This document shows, piece after piece, positions 1 through 4,982 of a DNA stretch of 8,085 nt. Each line of letters opens with the position of its first letter. Position 1 is the stretch's first letter. The notes beneath the pieces were generated by a model. That model saw only the letters and a program-made list of their open reading frames with translations, was not told where the DNA came from and did no database searches. Origin of the DNA: Muribaculaceae bacterium (GTDB taxonomy: Bacteria; Bacteroidota; Bacteroidia; Bacteroidales; Muribaculaceae); contig JAIDBM010000111.1 of NCBI GenBank assembly GCA_029056365.1, forward strand, positions 1-8,085, read 5' to 3'. Position numbers and translations under genes: made by a program.

Positions 1-4
1 AAAA

Positions 5-31
5 TTACCCGCTCCGGACTGAAGCGGGTAA
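5..31. repeat. Perfect 9-bp inverted repeat (stem-loop)
   Basis: TTACCCGCT (5-13) pairs perfectly with AGCGGGTAA (23-31) around a 9-nt loop. Read on the minus strand, the stem is followed by four T's at the window edge, so it resembles a terminator in that direction, but no minus-strand gene feeds into it. On the plus strand there is no T-tract. A second stem follows (GCTCTTT 42-48 with AAAGAGC 64-70, 15-nt loop), then the terminator at 70-103. The three together may be the structured 3' end of an upstream transcript whose body lies outside the window. Confidence 0.5.
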
Positions 32-69
32 GGGAGGATGTGCTCTTTATTTTAGTTTAAATGAAAGAG

Positions 70-103
70 CCGTGTGCCAGGAGTTTGTTTCACACGGATT
101 TTT
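70..103 (+). terminator. Rho-independent terminator of an upstream transcript
   Basis: CCGTGTG (70-76) pairs with CACACGG (91-97) around a 14-nt loop and is followed by A and five T's (98-103). This is a standard stem plus U-tract on the plus strand. It would end whatever transcript enters from the left and isolate the hip promoter downstream. The gene it serves is not identifiable. One left-edge frame stays open to a TAA at 58-60, which would suit a coding tail, but about 19 codons is too little to judge. Confidence 0.6.
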
Positions 104-106
104 ATT

Positions 107-128
107 AAAGTATGCTTTAATATACTTT
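107..128. promoter_or_regulatory. Candidate HipB operator (7-bp inverted repeat, 8-nt spacer)
   Basis: AAAGTAT (107-113) and ATACTTT (122-128) are perfect inverted copies separated by 8 nt, and end 3 nt before the -33 element of the hip promoter. The E. coli HipB operator is also a short inverted repeat with an 8-nt spacer (TATCC-N8-GGATA), so the geometry fits a dimeric HTH regulator binding one DNA face. The motif TATACT recurs at 121-126 and 181-186, the second just before the hipB start codon. That this is the HipB site is inferred from position and geometry only. Confidence 0.4.
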
Positions 129-131
129 TAC

Positions 132-162
132 TTTGTTTCTTCGGATTTTCTTATTATCTTTG
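132..162 (+). promoter_or_regulatory. Bacteroidetes-type promoter of the hip operon
   Basis: TTTG at 132-135 and TATCTTTG at 155-162 are separated by 19 nt and match the Bacteroides -33 (TTTG) and -7 (TAnnTTTG) elements. The predicted transcript start is about 166-168, some 20 nt before the hipB ATG at 187. The promoter lies inside the longer reading frame that could begin with TTG at 133, which argues strongly against that upstream start. Confidence 0.7.
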
Positions 163-186
163 TGCGAAAGTTTATTATGTTATACT

Positions 187-387
187 ATGGAGCTGAAAGA
201 TATAATGAAGCAGCGGCGGAAAATATTATCCCTGACACAGCAGGATCTCGCTGAAATGGCGCAGGTCGGACTTGCCACTGTCAAGGATATTGAAAGAGGC
301 AAAGGGAATCCTTCGTTAGGCACAGTAAAGAAGATTCTTGAGGTGCTTGGCATTGAGATTGTTTACAGGGTACGACAGACAGTATAA
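187..387 (+). CDS. hipB: HipB-like antitoxin / autorepressor, XRE-family HTH
   Basis: A 66-residue DNA-binding protein, the antitoxin and operon repressor of a HipBST-type module. Residues 16-43 form a Cro/CI-type helix-turn-helix: LTQQDLAEMA, then VGLATVKDIERGKGNPS. The tail GIEIVYRV is predicted to form the beta-strand by which HipB proteins dimerise. E. coli HipB has 88 residues, so this is a compact version without the long C-terminal tail. I chose ATG 187 because the promoter occupies 132-162; the in-frame ATG at 205 is an alternative, and the frame also extends upstream to a TTG at 133. The gene ends 16 nt before hipS and is surely co-transcribed with hipS and hipT. It likely represses its own promoter through the inverted repeat at 107-128. 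The family is clear; the exact start is less so. Confidence 0.85.
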   Translation: MELKDIMKQRRKILSLTQQDLAEMAQVGLATVKDIERGKGNPSLGTVKKILEVLGIEIVYRVRQTV

Positions 388-403
388 TTTAATTTTTTGA
401 CTG

Positions 404-733
404 ATGAGAGCGTTGGCGGTATATTACAATGATATAGAAGCCGGGATTCTTACCGAGAAATATCCCGGTGCATACTATACATTCCAATACATGGAAGAAT
501 ATCTTCAATCAAAGATGCCTCCGGTTTCAGCGACTTTGCCTAAGCAAAGTACAGCTTATAATTCGGAATATCTTTTTCCGTTTTTTTCTAACATGCTTCC
601 CGAGGGTGCCAATCGCCGGGTTATATGCCGAACACTGAGGATTGATGAGAATGATTATTTCGGACTGCTTGAGGCAATGGCCGACAAGGACTTTATCGGA
701 GCTGTAAATGTAAGGAAAATCAACGATGACTGA
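404..733 (+). CDS. hipS: HipS-like protein: free-standing HipA N-terminal subdomain 1
   Basis: A 109-residue protein matching only the N-terminal 'couple_hipA' domain of HipA kinases. It has an N-terminal strand region (ALAVYYND), a VSATLP segment (41-46), FFSNMLPEG (60-68) and a closing DKDFIGAVNV (94-103), which is the usual D-x-x-GA end of that domain. It stops cleanly at TGA 731-733 and has no kinase motifs. In the E. coli O127 HipBST system the equivalent HipS is a separate protein that neutralises HipT, while HipB augments binding and supplies DNA binding; I infer the same role here. Its last 8 nt overlap hipT, implying translational coupling and matched amounts. It has no tryptophan, whereas E. 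coli HipS, as I recall, uses a tryptophan near the HipT active site. This is a natural split gene rather than a broken hipA, since both halves have good starts and complete domains. Confidence 0.85.
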   Translation: MRALAVYYNDIEAGILTEKYPGAYYTFQYMEEYLQSKMPPVSATLPKQSTAYNSEYLFPFFSNMLPEGANRRVICRTLRIDENDYFGLLEAMADKDFIGAVNVRKINDD

Positions 734-1730
734 AATTAAAAATTGTCCATCTTTACTTCTGGAAGGTTTTGACACGTACAGCCCGAGTGCAATCAGAACA
801 CTCTTTGGCGGAACGAAGGTAAATTCTGTTCTCAGTTTTGATATTGACGAGTTCAGAAATGTCGGTGAGATTGCTGAGGCGATGCACCGAATATCCGTCT
901 CAGGCGTACAGGAAAAATTTCCAGCCATTATTAAATCAGGAGAAATCAGAGTTGCAGGTGATGATGAAAGATCAACGCATATTCTGAAACCTGCGCCTTG
1001 GGATAAAACGCTTCGTGATCGTAAACTGATTCCAGCCAATGAGCATCTGACTATGCAGATAGCCTCGCAGGTCTATGGAATCCAGACCGCAGCGAATGGT
1101 TTGTGCTTCACATCCAAAGCACAGCAGATGTATGTCACACGACGGTTTGACATTCTGCCCGACGGCACAAAACTGCCGATGGAAGATTTTGCTTCGATAA
1201 TAGGTAAAAATGAACAGACATTAGGACTTCATTTCAAATATAGCGGTTGCTACGAGGATATTGCCAAAGCCATTAGAACTAACGTAGCTGCATGGATGAT
1301 TGATATGGAGCGTTTCTTTGAGCTGGTGGTATTCAACTATATTTACGCAAACGGAGATGCCCACTTGAAGAATTTCTCTCTGATTCTTAACGGACCAGAT
1401 TACCGCTTAGCTCCGGCATACGACCTTCTGAACACCAGTCTCCATATCAACGGAGATGATTTTGGACTTGACGGAGGACTATCTCCGGACATTGAGAAAA
1501 GCGATGTGTTTGATAGGACCGGTCATCCATGCCGTCTCGACTTTGAGAGGTTCGGAAACAGAATCGGATTGGTAAAAAGGCGTATGGAAAAAATCCTCAA
1601 CAAGTACATGTCATTACCCGAGGGGGCGATGAATCTTATTGACCGAAGTTACCTGCCTGATAAAGCGAAACGCAACTATGCCCGCATCGTCAACGAGCGA
1701 ATAACCCGATTCGTCAGAAAGTCGGAATGA
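726..1730 (+). CDS. hipT: HipT-like serine/threonine kinase toxin
   Basis: A 334-residue HipA-family kinase lacking N-subdomain 1, the usual size for stand-alone HipT. Visible parts in order: the G-loop RISVSGVQEK (55-64) with serines at 57 and 59; THILKP (84-89), whose Lys88 is the likely ATP-binding lysine; NEH with Glu106; RRFD (139-142); the catalytic loop NGDAHLKN (209-216) with Asp211 as base and Asn216 as metal ligand; and PAYDLLNT (230-237) with Asp233 as the DFG-like metal ligand. All catalytic residues are present, so the kinase looks active. E. coli HipA phosphorylates glutamyl-tRNA synthetase and E. coli O127 HipT phosphorylates tryptophanyl-tRNA synthetase, halting growth. The target here is unknown, though a tRNA synthetase is the obvious guess. 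The SVS motif matches in position and spacing the SIS autophosphorylation motif I recall at Ser57/Ser59 in E. coli HipT. The start at 726 overlaps hipS by 8 nt. Confidence 0.88.
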   Translation: MTEIKNCPSLLLEGFDTYSPSAIRTLFGGTKVNSVLSFDIDEFRNVGEIAEAMHRISVSGVQEKFPAIIKSGEIRVAGDDERSTHILKPAPWDKTLRDRKLIPANEHLTMQIASQVYGIQTAANGLCFTSKAQQMYVTRRFDILPDGTKLPMEDFASIIGKNEQTLGLHFKYSGCYEDIAKAIRTNVAAWMIDMERFFELVVFNYIYANGDAHLKNFSLILNGPDYRLAPAYDLLNTSLHINGDDFGLDGGLSPDIEKSDVFDRTGHPCRLDFERFGNRIGLVKRRMEKILNKYMSLPEGAMNLIDRSYLPDKAKRNYARIVNERITRFVRKSE

Positions 1731-1742
1731 CGGAATGACGGA
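1723..1742 (+). repeat. 8-bp tandem repeat at the end of hipT (2.5 copies)
   Basis: CGGAATGA occurs at 1723-1730 and again at 1731-1738, followed by CGGA (1739-1742). The first copy contains the last codon and TGA stop of hipT, so the second copy repeats the end of the gene immediately after it. It marks the boundary between the AT-rich hip module and the GC-richer DNA downstream. It may come from replication slippage or be a trace of module insertion; the sequence cannot tell which. Confidence 0.7.
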
Positions 1743-1747
1743 GGCAA

Positions 1748-1797
1748 GGCTAACGGTAGCCAAGGCCTGAATATGGGGGTGTGGCTTTCTTGGCCAC
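1748..1797 (+). other. Two small hairpins with an alternative pairing, downstream of hipT
   Basis: GGCTA (1748-1752) pairs with TAGCC (1757-1761) around a tetraloop, and GTGGC (1781-1785) pairs with GCCAC (1793-1797) around 7 nt. A competing stem is possible between GCCAAG (1759-1764) and CTTGGC (1789-1794), which would disrupt both. No T-tract follows, so this is not a classical terminator. It lies at the 3' end of the hip transcript and before the next promoter, so it could act as a 3' end stabiliser or factor-dependent termination region. Function is unproven. Confidence 0.35.
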
Positions 1798-1803
1798 GGT
1801 CTC

Positions 1804-1834
1804 TTGTATAATCAGAAAGGTTTTATTAATTTTG
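1804..1834 (+). promoter_or_regulatory. Bacteroidetes-type promoter of the outer-membrane protein gene
   Basis: TTG at 1804-1806 and TAATTTTG at 1827-1834 are 20 nt apart, matching the -33 and -7 elements. The predicted transcript start near 1838-1840 leaves a leader of about 30 nt. An AGGAAA at 1851-1856 lies 14 nt before the ATG at 1871, too far for a strong ribosome site. The promoter overlaps the upstream extension of the reading frame (1781-1870) and supports the internal start. Confidence 0.65.
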
Positions 1835-1870
1835 AAACCGTTTTTGAAACAGGAAACCTCATACCATGTC

Positions 1871-2530
1871 ATGAAAATACGTTTATTGCTTTTATGCCTT
1901 GTCTGCTTCACCGTGGCCGGTGCGCAGATTCCTTATTATGCCCCGGCCACAGGCCACGGCAACCTCAACGGATACACATCGTTGAAATTCAGGCCCGGAG
2001 TAGAGGCCAAGGAAACCTATACATCGTTTCTGTTCGGTATAGGCGATTATGCCGCCACCGGACTCGACCTGCAGACCGACGGCAGCAAGGTGTACGGCGG
2101 AATAATAGCCCGGGGCGGTTATGTGTTCAGCCGCTATTTCGGCGTTGGAGCACAGCTGACACCGTCATTTGAAATCAACGGCAACATGAAGTTCGCATAC
2201 CTTACCAGCGGACTGTTTTTCAATGGCGACATCTGCCGCGACAGCCGTCTTTTCTGGGCGGCCAACACCTGGTATACCGCCAGCCGTCATGCCGCCGACG
2301 AAATCGACCAGTATCTGTATTTAGGGTCCACTATACCGCTGCCGCATGGCCAGAGTATCACACCGATGGCCGGCACGATATACTCCTGGCGCTTCGACCG
2401 CGATGCCGATCTGGCCCTTGGAGTGTATTGGTCGGTGGGCAAATTCTGCTTCTACCTCTGGGGCAACGACCTGCTGCGGCCGCACCCGCGCATGGTAATC
2501 GGACTGGAGTTTACCATTCCGGCCTTGTAA
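1871..2530 (+). CDS. Secreted, probable outer-membrane beta-barrel protein of unknown function
   Basis: I do not recognise a named family. From ATG 1871 the product has 219 residues and begins with a clear Sec signal peptide: MKIR, a hydrophobic stretch LLLLCLVCFTV, then AGA with predicted cleavage before Gln19, typical of Bacteroidetes exported proteins. There is no lipobox. The mature part of about 201 residues is rich in Gly, Tyr, Phe and Trp and shows about ten short amphipathic stretches ending in aromatic residues, for example KVYGGIIARGGYVF, YFGVGAQLTPSFEI, LALGVYWSVG and a final MVIGLEFTIP. That pattern suits a small 8-12-stranded barrel. The frame extends to a GTG at 1781, but those 30 residues cover the promoter and precede the signal peptide. 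It ends 68 nt before bioA and has its own promoter. A link to biotin or pimelate traffic is possible by position only. Confidence 0.75.
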   Translation: MKIRLLLLCLVCFTVAGAQIPYYAPATGHGNLNGYTSLKFRPGVEAKETYTSFLFGIGDYAATGLDLQTDGSKVYGGIIARGGYVFSRYFGVGAQLTPSFEINGNMKFAYLTSGLFFNGDICRDSRLFWAANTWYTASRHAADEIDQYLYLGSTIPLPHGQSITPMAGTIYSWRFDRDADLALGVYWSVGKFCFYLWGNDLLRPHPRMVIGLEFTIPAL

Positions 2531-2535
2531 CGCGG

Positions 2536-2550
2536 CGTGCCGTCGGCACG
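2536..2550 (+). other. Short GC-rich hairpin between the barrel gene and bioA
   Basis: CGTGCC (2536-2541) pairs with GGCACG (2545-2550) around a 3-nt loop, starting 5 nt after the stop codon of the upstream gene. It is followed by a short GC spacer and an A6T5 tract (2556-2566), so the T's are too far from the stem for a textbook terminator. It may still terminate or stabilise the upstream transcript. The A-tract abuts the -33 element of the bioA promoter and could act as an UP-like or bent segment. Confidence 0.4.
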
Positions 2551-2563
2551 GGGCGAAAAAATT

Positions 2564-2594
2564 TTTGTATATAGCGGATATTTGAGTAATTTTG
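2564..2594 (+). promoter_or_regulatory. Promoter of the biotin operon, nearly leaderless
   Basis: TTTG (2564-2567) and TAATTTTG (2587-2594) are 19 nt apart, an excellent match to the Bacteroidetes -33/-7 consensus. Only four bases separate the -7 box from the bioA ATG at 2599, so the transcript should start at or within a few bases of the start codon. I see no BirA-type operator (TTGTAAAC palindrome), no riboswitch-sized leader and no other clear palindrome in the region. Any biotin control must use a site I cannot recognise, or act elsewhere. Confidence 0.75.
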
Positions 2595-2598
2595 TGCT

Positions 2599-3888
2599 AT
2601 GAACAAGAATCTGCATGACGCCTGGGATAGGGAACATCTCTGGCATCCATATACATCGACAATCGACCCGCTGCCCACTTATATGGTAGACAGGGCCGAA
2701 GGAGTAGAGATTGTGCTTGCCGACGGTACACGGCTGATCGACGGAATGTCGTCGTGGTGGTCGGTGGCACACGGTTATAACCATCCGCGGCTCAACAAGG
2801 CCGCGACCGACCAGATAGCCCGAATGAGCCACGTGATGTTCGGAGGCCTTACCCATGCGCCTGCGATTGAACTGGGCAAACGTCTGCTTGAATGGGCCCC
2901 GGCGGAAATGCACAATGTGTTTTTCGCCGATTCAGGCTCGGTGGCCGTGGAAGTGGCCATGAAAATGGCGGTGCAGGCCGCCGTGAGCCGGTATGGCGAC
3001 CATCGGCGGTCGAATTTCGCCACCATACGCCGTGGATACCATGGCGACACATGGAACGCCATGAGCGTGTGCGATCCGGTTACCGGAATGCACGGCGCCT
3101 TTGGTCCGGCGTTGCCGTTGCGCTATTTCCTGCCGTCGCCCCGGAGCCGTTTCGGAGGCAAATGGGATCCGGCCGACGCCGAGGAGCTGCGCATGTTGTT
3201 CGAGCGACGTTCCGACGAACTGGCGGCGCTTATTCTGGAACCGATAGTGCAGGGAGCCGGCGGAATGTGGTTTTATCATCCCGAATATCTGCGCGAGGCC
3301 CGCAGATTATGCGATGAATATGGAGTATATCTGATATTCGATGAGATAGCCACGGGCTTCTGGCGTACAGGGCGCCGATTTGCCCTGGAACATGCCGGAG
3401 TGGTGCCCGATATAATGACAGTGGGCAAGGCCCTTACAGGTGGCTACCTTACACTGAGCGCCGTGCTCACCACCCGCGATGTGGCCGACACCATATCCAG
3501 AGGCGAGGCCGGAGTAATGATGCATGGCCCTACGTTCATGGCCAATCCGCTTGCCTGTGCCATAGCCTGCGAGTCGCTGAAAATATTCGAAGAGCAGGAC
3601 ATGCCTTCGCTGGTGGCCCATATCGAGGAAGTGATGCGCCGTGAGCTGGCTCCGGCGGCCGAAATGCCGCAGGTGGCCGATGTGCGGGTGCTCGGAGCCA
3701 TAGGCGTGATACAGACACGCGAGCCGGTGGACGTGGGTGTGTTTCAGCGCCTGTGTGTGGAGCGCGGCGTGTGGATACGTCCCTTCGGCTGTAATGTGTA
3801 CATAATGCCGCAATATATAATCACCGACGAGCAGCTTGAGCGCCTGTGCCGTGGAATGCTCGATACTTTACGCGCTCTCTGGCAATGA
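2599..3888 (+). CDS. bioA: Adenosylmethionine-8-amino-7-oxononanoate aminotransferase (DAPA synthase)
   Basis: BioA transfers an amino group from S-adenosylmethionine to KAPA to give 7,8-diaminopelargonate, the antepenultimate step of biotin synthesis. It is a cytoplasmic class III PLP aminotransferase. At 429 residues it equals the E. coli enzyme in length. Visible features: LWHPYTS (14-20) and DGMSSWW (48-54), with the substrate-site tryptophans; GYHGDT (146-151) with Tyr147; FDEIATGF (247-254) with Asp248 contacting the PLP ring nitrogen; Lys277 in VGKALTGG as the Schiff-base lysine; HGPTFMANPLACA (309-321); and Arg395 in IRPFG for substrate carboxylate binding. The start is fixed by alignment of the WHPYTS segment near residue 15, as in E. 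coli, even though this makes the mRNA nearly leaderless. It is the first gene of the operon, and its TGA overlaps the bioF ATG. Unlike some Bacteroidetes loci there is no fusion to another biotin gene. Confidence 0.97.
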   Translation: MNKNLHDAWDREHLWHPYTSTIDPLPTYMVDRAEGVEIVLADGTRLIDGMSSWWSVAHGYNHPRLNKAATDQIARMSHVMFGGLTHAPAIELGKRLLEWAPAEMHNVFFADSGSVAVEVAMKMAVQAAVSRYGDHRRSNFATIRRGYHGDTWNAMSVCDPVTGMHGAFGPALPLRYFLPSPRSRFGGKWDPADAEELRMLFERRSDELAALILEPIVQGAGGMWFYHPEYLREARRLCDEYGVYLIFDEIATGFWRTGRRFALEHAGVVPDIMTVGKALTGGYLTLSAVLTTRDVADTISRGEAGVMMHGPTFMANPLACAIACESLKIFEEQDMPSLVAHIEEVMRRELAPAAEMPQVADVRVLGAIGVIQTREPVDVGVFQRLCVERGVWIRPFGCNVYIMPQYIITDEQLERLCRGMLDTLRALWQ

Positions 3889-4982
3889 ACTCCGGCTTCT
3901 ATACCGAGCGTTTGCGCGAGCTTGAGGCCACCGGCAACCTGAGGAGTCTGCCGGGCGACACACCCGCCGGGGTGTACGACCTGTCGTCGAACGACTATCT
4001 GGGCATAGCCGACGATGCTTCGTTTGCCGATGACTTTCTTGCCGGCACGGAAATAACCGCCGCCGAGTTCACATCGAGCGCATCGCGCCTTCTGGGTCCG
4101 AGGCAGCATGCCTACGAGGCTCTTGAATGCACTTTGCAGGAATTTTACGGACGCCCGGCGCTTCTGTTTAATTCGGGCTATCATGCCAATGTGGGAATAG
4201 TGCAGGCTTTGGCCGACAAGCACACACTGGTGCTGGCCGACAAGCTGATACATGCAAGTGTGATCGACGGCGTGCGAATGTCGGGAGCTGCTTTCGAACG
4301 GTTCCGGCACAACGATGTGCGGCATCTCGAACGGCTCATCGAACGCCGTCAGTCTGATTTCGACCGCCTGCTTGTGATAGTGGAGAGTGTGTATTCGATG
4401 GACGGCGACCAGGCTCCGCTTCAGGAGCTGGCGGCCCTTAAAAAGCGATGGCCCAAGATAATGCTGTATGTCGACGAGGCCCACGCGGTAGGTGTCTGCG
4501 GCCCGTCGGGCCTTGGCCTTGCGCTGGCCTTGCCCCGTGAGTGCGGGGCCGACATAGTAGTGGGCACACTGGGCAAGGCGCTTGCCTCGGCCGGAGCGTT
4601 TGCCATATGCGACGGGGCGGTGCGTTCCTATCTGATAAACAAGGCCCGGAGTCTTATATTCTCCACGGCATTGCCGCCTCTGCAGGCCCTCTGGAGCAAA
4701 TATGTAATGGCGCGGATGGTGCTGATGGACGACCGGCGTGAACATCTGCGCTCGCTTGGCGCGGAGTTGTCGTCGTTTACCGGCTGCCGGCATCACGGAC
4801 ATATACAGCCGCTGGTTACAGGCAGCGCCGAATCGGCTCTGGCAATGTCGGCGGCTCTGCTCGATGCCGGTTATAAAGTACTTCCGATACGAACTCCGAC
4901 CGTGCCTCCTGGCACCGAGCGTCTGCGTTTCAGCCTTTCGGCCGCGCTACCGCTCATGGCCATAAAAAACTTGAAGAAATGA
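3885..4982 (+). CDS. bioF: 8-amino-7-oxononanoate synthase (KAPA synthase)
   Basis: BioF condenses pimeloyl-ACP with L-alanine, releasing CO2, to form KAPA. It belongs to the PLP-dependent alpha-oxoamine synthase family. The start at 3885 forms an ATGA overlap with bioA; a frame extension to 3846 would lie within bioA and is rejected. The 365-residue product has the family marks: DLSSNDYLG (32-40), SASRLLGP (65-72), NSGYHANVG (96-104), IHASVIDG (122-129) with His124 stacking on PLP, ESVYSMDGD (167-175), VDEAHAVGVCG (196-206) with Asp197, and TLGKALASAGA (228-238) with Lys231 as the Schiff-base lysine. The C-terminal RLRFSLSA (346-353) is the usual substrate-binding segment. It is somewhat shorter than E. 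coli BioF (384), with small trims at both ends but no missing catalytic residue. Its TGA overlaps the next ATG. Confidence 0.96.
   Translation: MNSGFYTERLRELEATGNLRSLPGDTPAGVYDLSSNDYLGIADDASFADDFLAGTEITAAEFTSSASRLLGPRQHAYEALECTLQEFYGRPALLFNSGYHANVGIVQALADKHTLVLADKLIHASVIDGVRMSGAAFERFRHNDVRHLERLIERRQSDFDRLLVIVESVYSMDGDQAPLQELAALKKRWPKIMLYVDEAHAVGVCGPSGLGLALALPRECGADIVVGTLGKALASAGAFAICDGAVRSYLINKARSLIFSTALPPLQALWSKYVMARMVLMDDRREHLRSLGAELSSFTGCRHHGHIQPLVTGSAESALAMSAALLDAGYKVLPIRTPTVPPGTERLRFSLSAALPLMAIKNLKK

Noticed and set aside
1..60. Possible 3' end of an upstream coding region (frame open to TAA at 58-60)
   Set aside because: Only 19 codons are visible and a second frame stops at 20-22, so the correct frame cannot be chosen.
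72..254. 60-codon plus-strand frame starting with GTG, overlapping the start of hipB
   Set aside because: It runs through the terminator, operator and promoter and then overlaps the conserved HTH of hipB in another frame.
527..1039. 170-codon minus-strand open frame across hipS and hipT
   Set aside because: Opposite two conserved domains, no promoter box or recognisable motif in its own direction.
404..1730. hipA broken by a frameshift
   Set aside because: The first part ends exactly at the end of N-subdomain 1, the second has its own ATG with the family length, and the split matches a known gene arrangement.
2536..2566. Rho-independent terminator before bioA
   Set aside because: The hairpin is real, but the T5 is 12 nt after the stem and preceded by A6, so I list it only as a hairpin.
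2531..2598. BirA operator or biotin-responsive leader upstream of bioA
   Set aside because: No TTGTAAAC-type palindrome is present and the transcript seems to have almost no leader to hold a switch.
3744..4802. 352-codon minus-strand open frame opposite bioF
   Set aside because: Same reasoning: shadow composition, no family features, covers the bioA/bioF junction.
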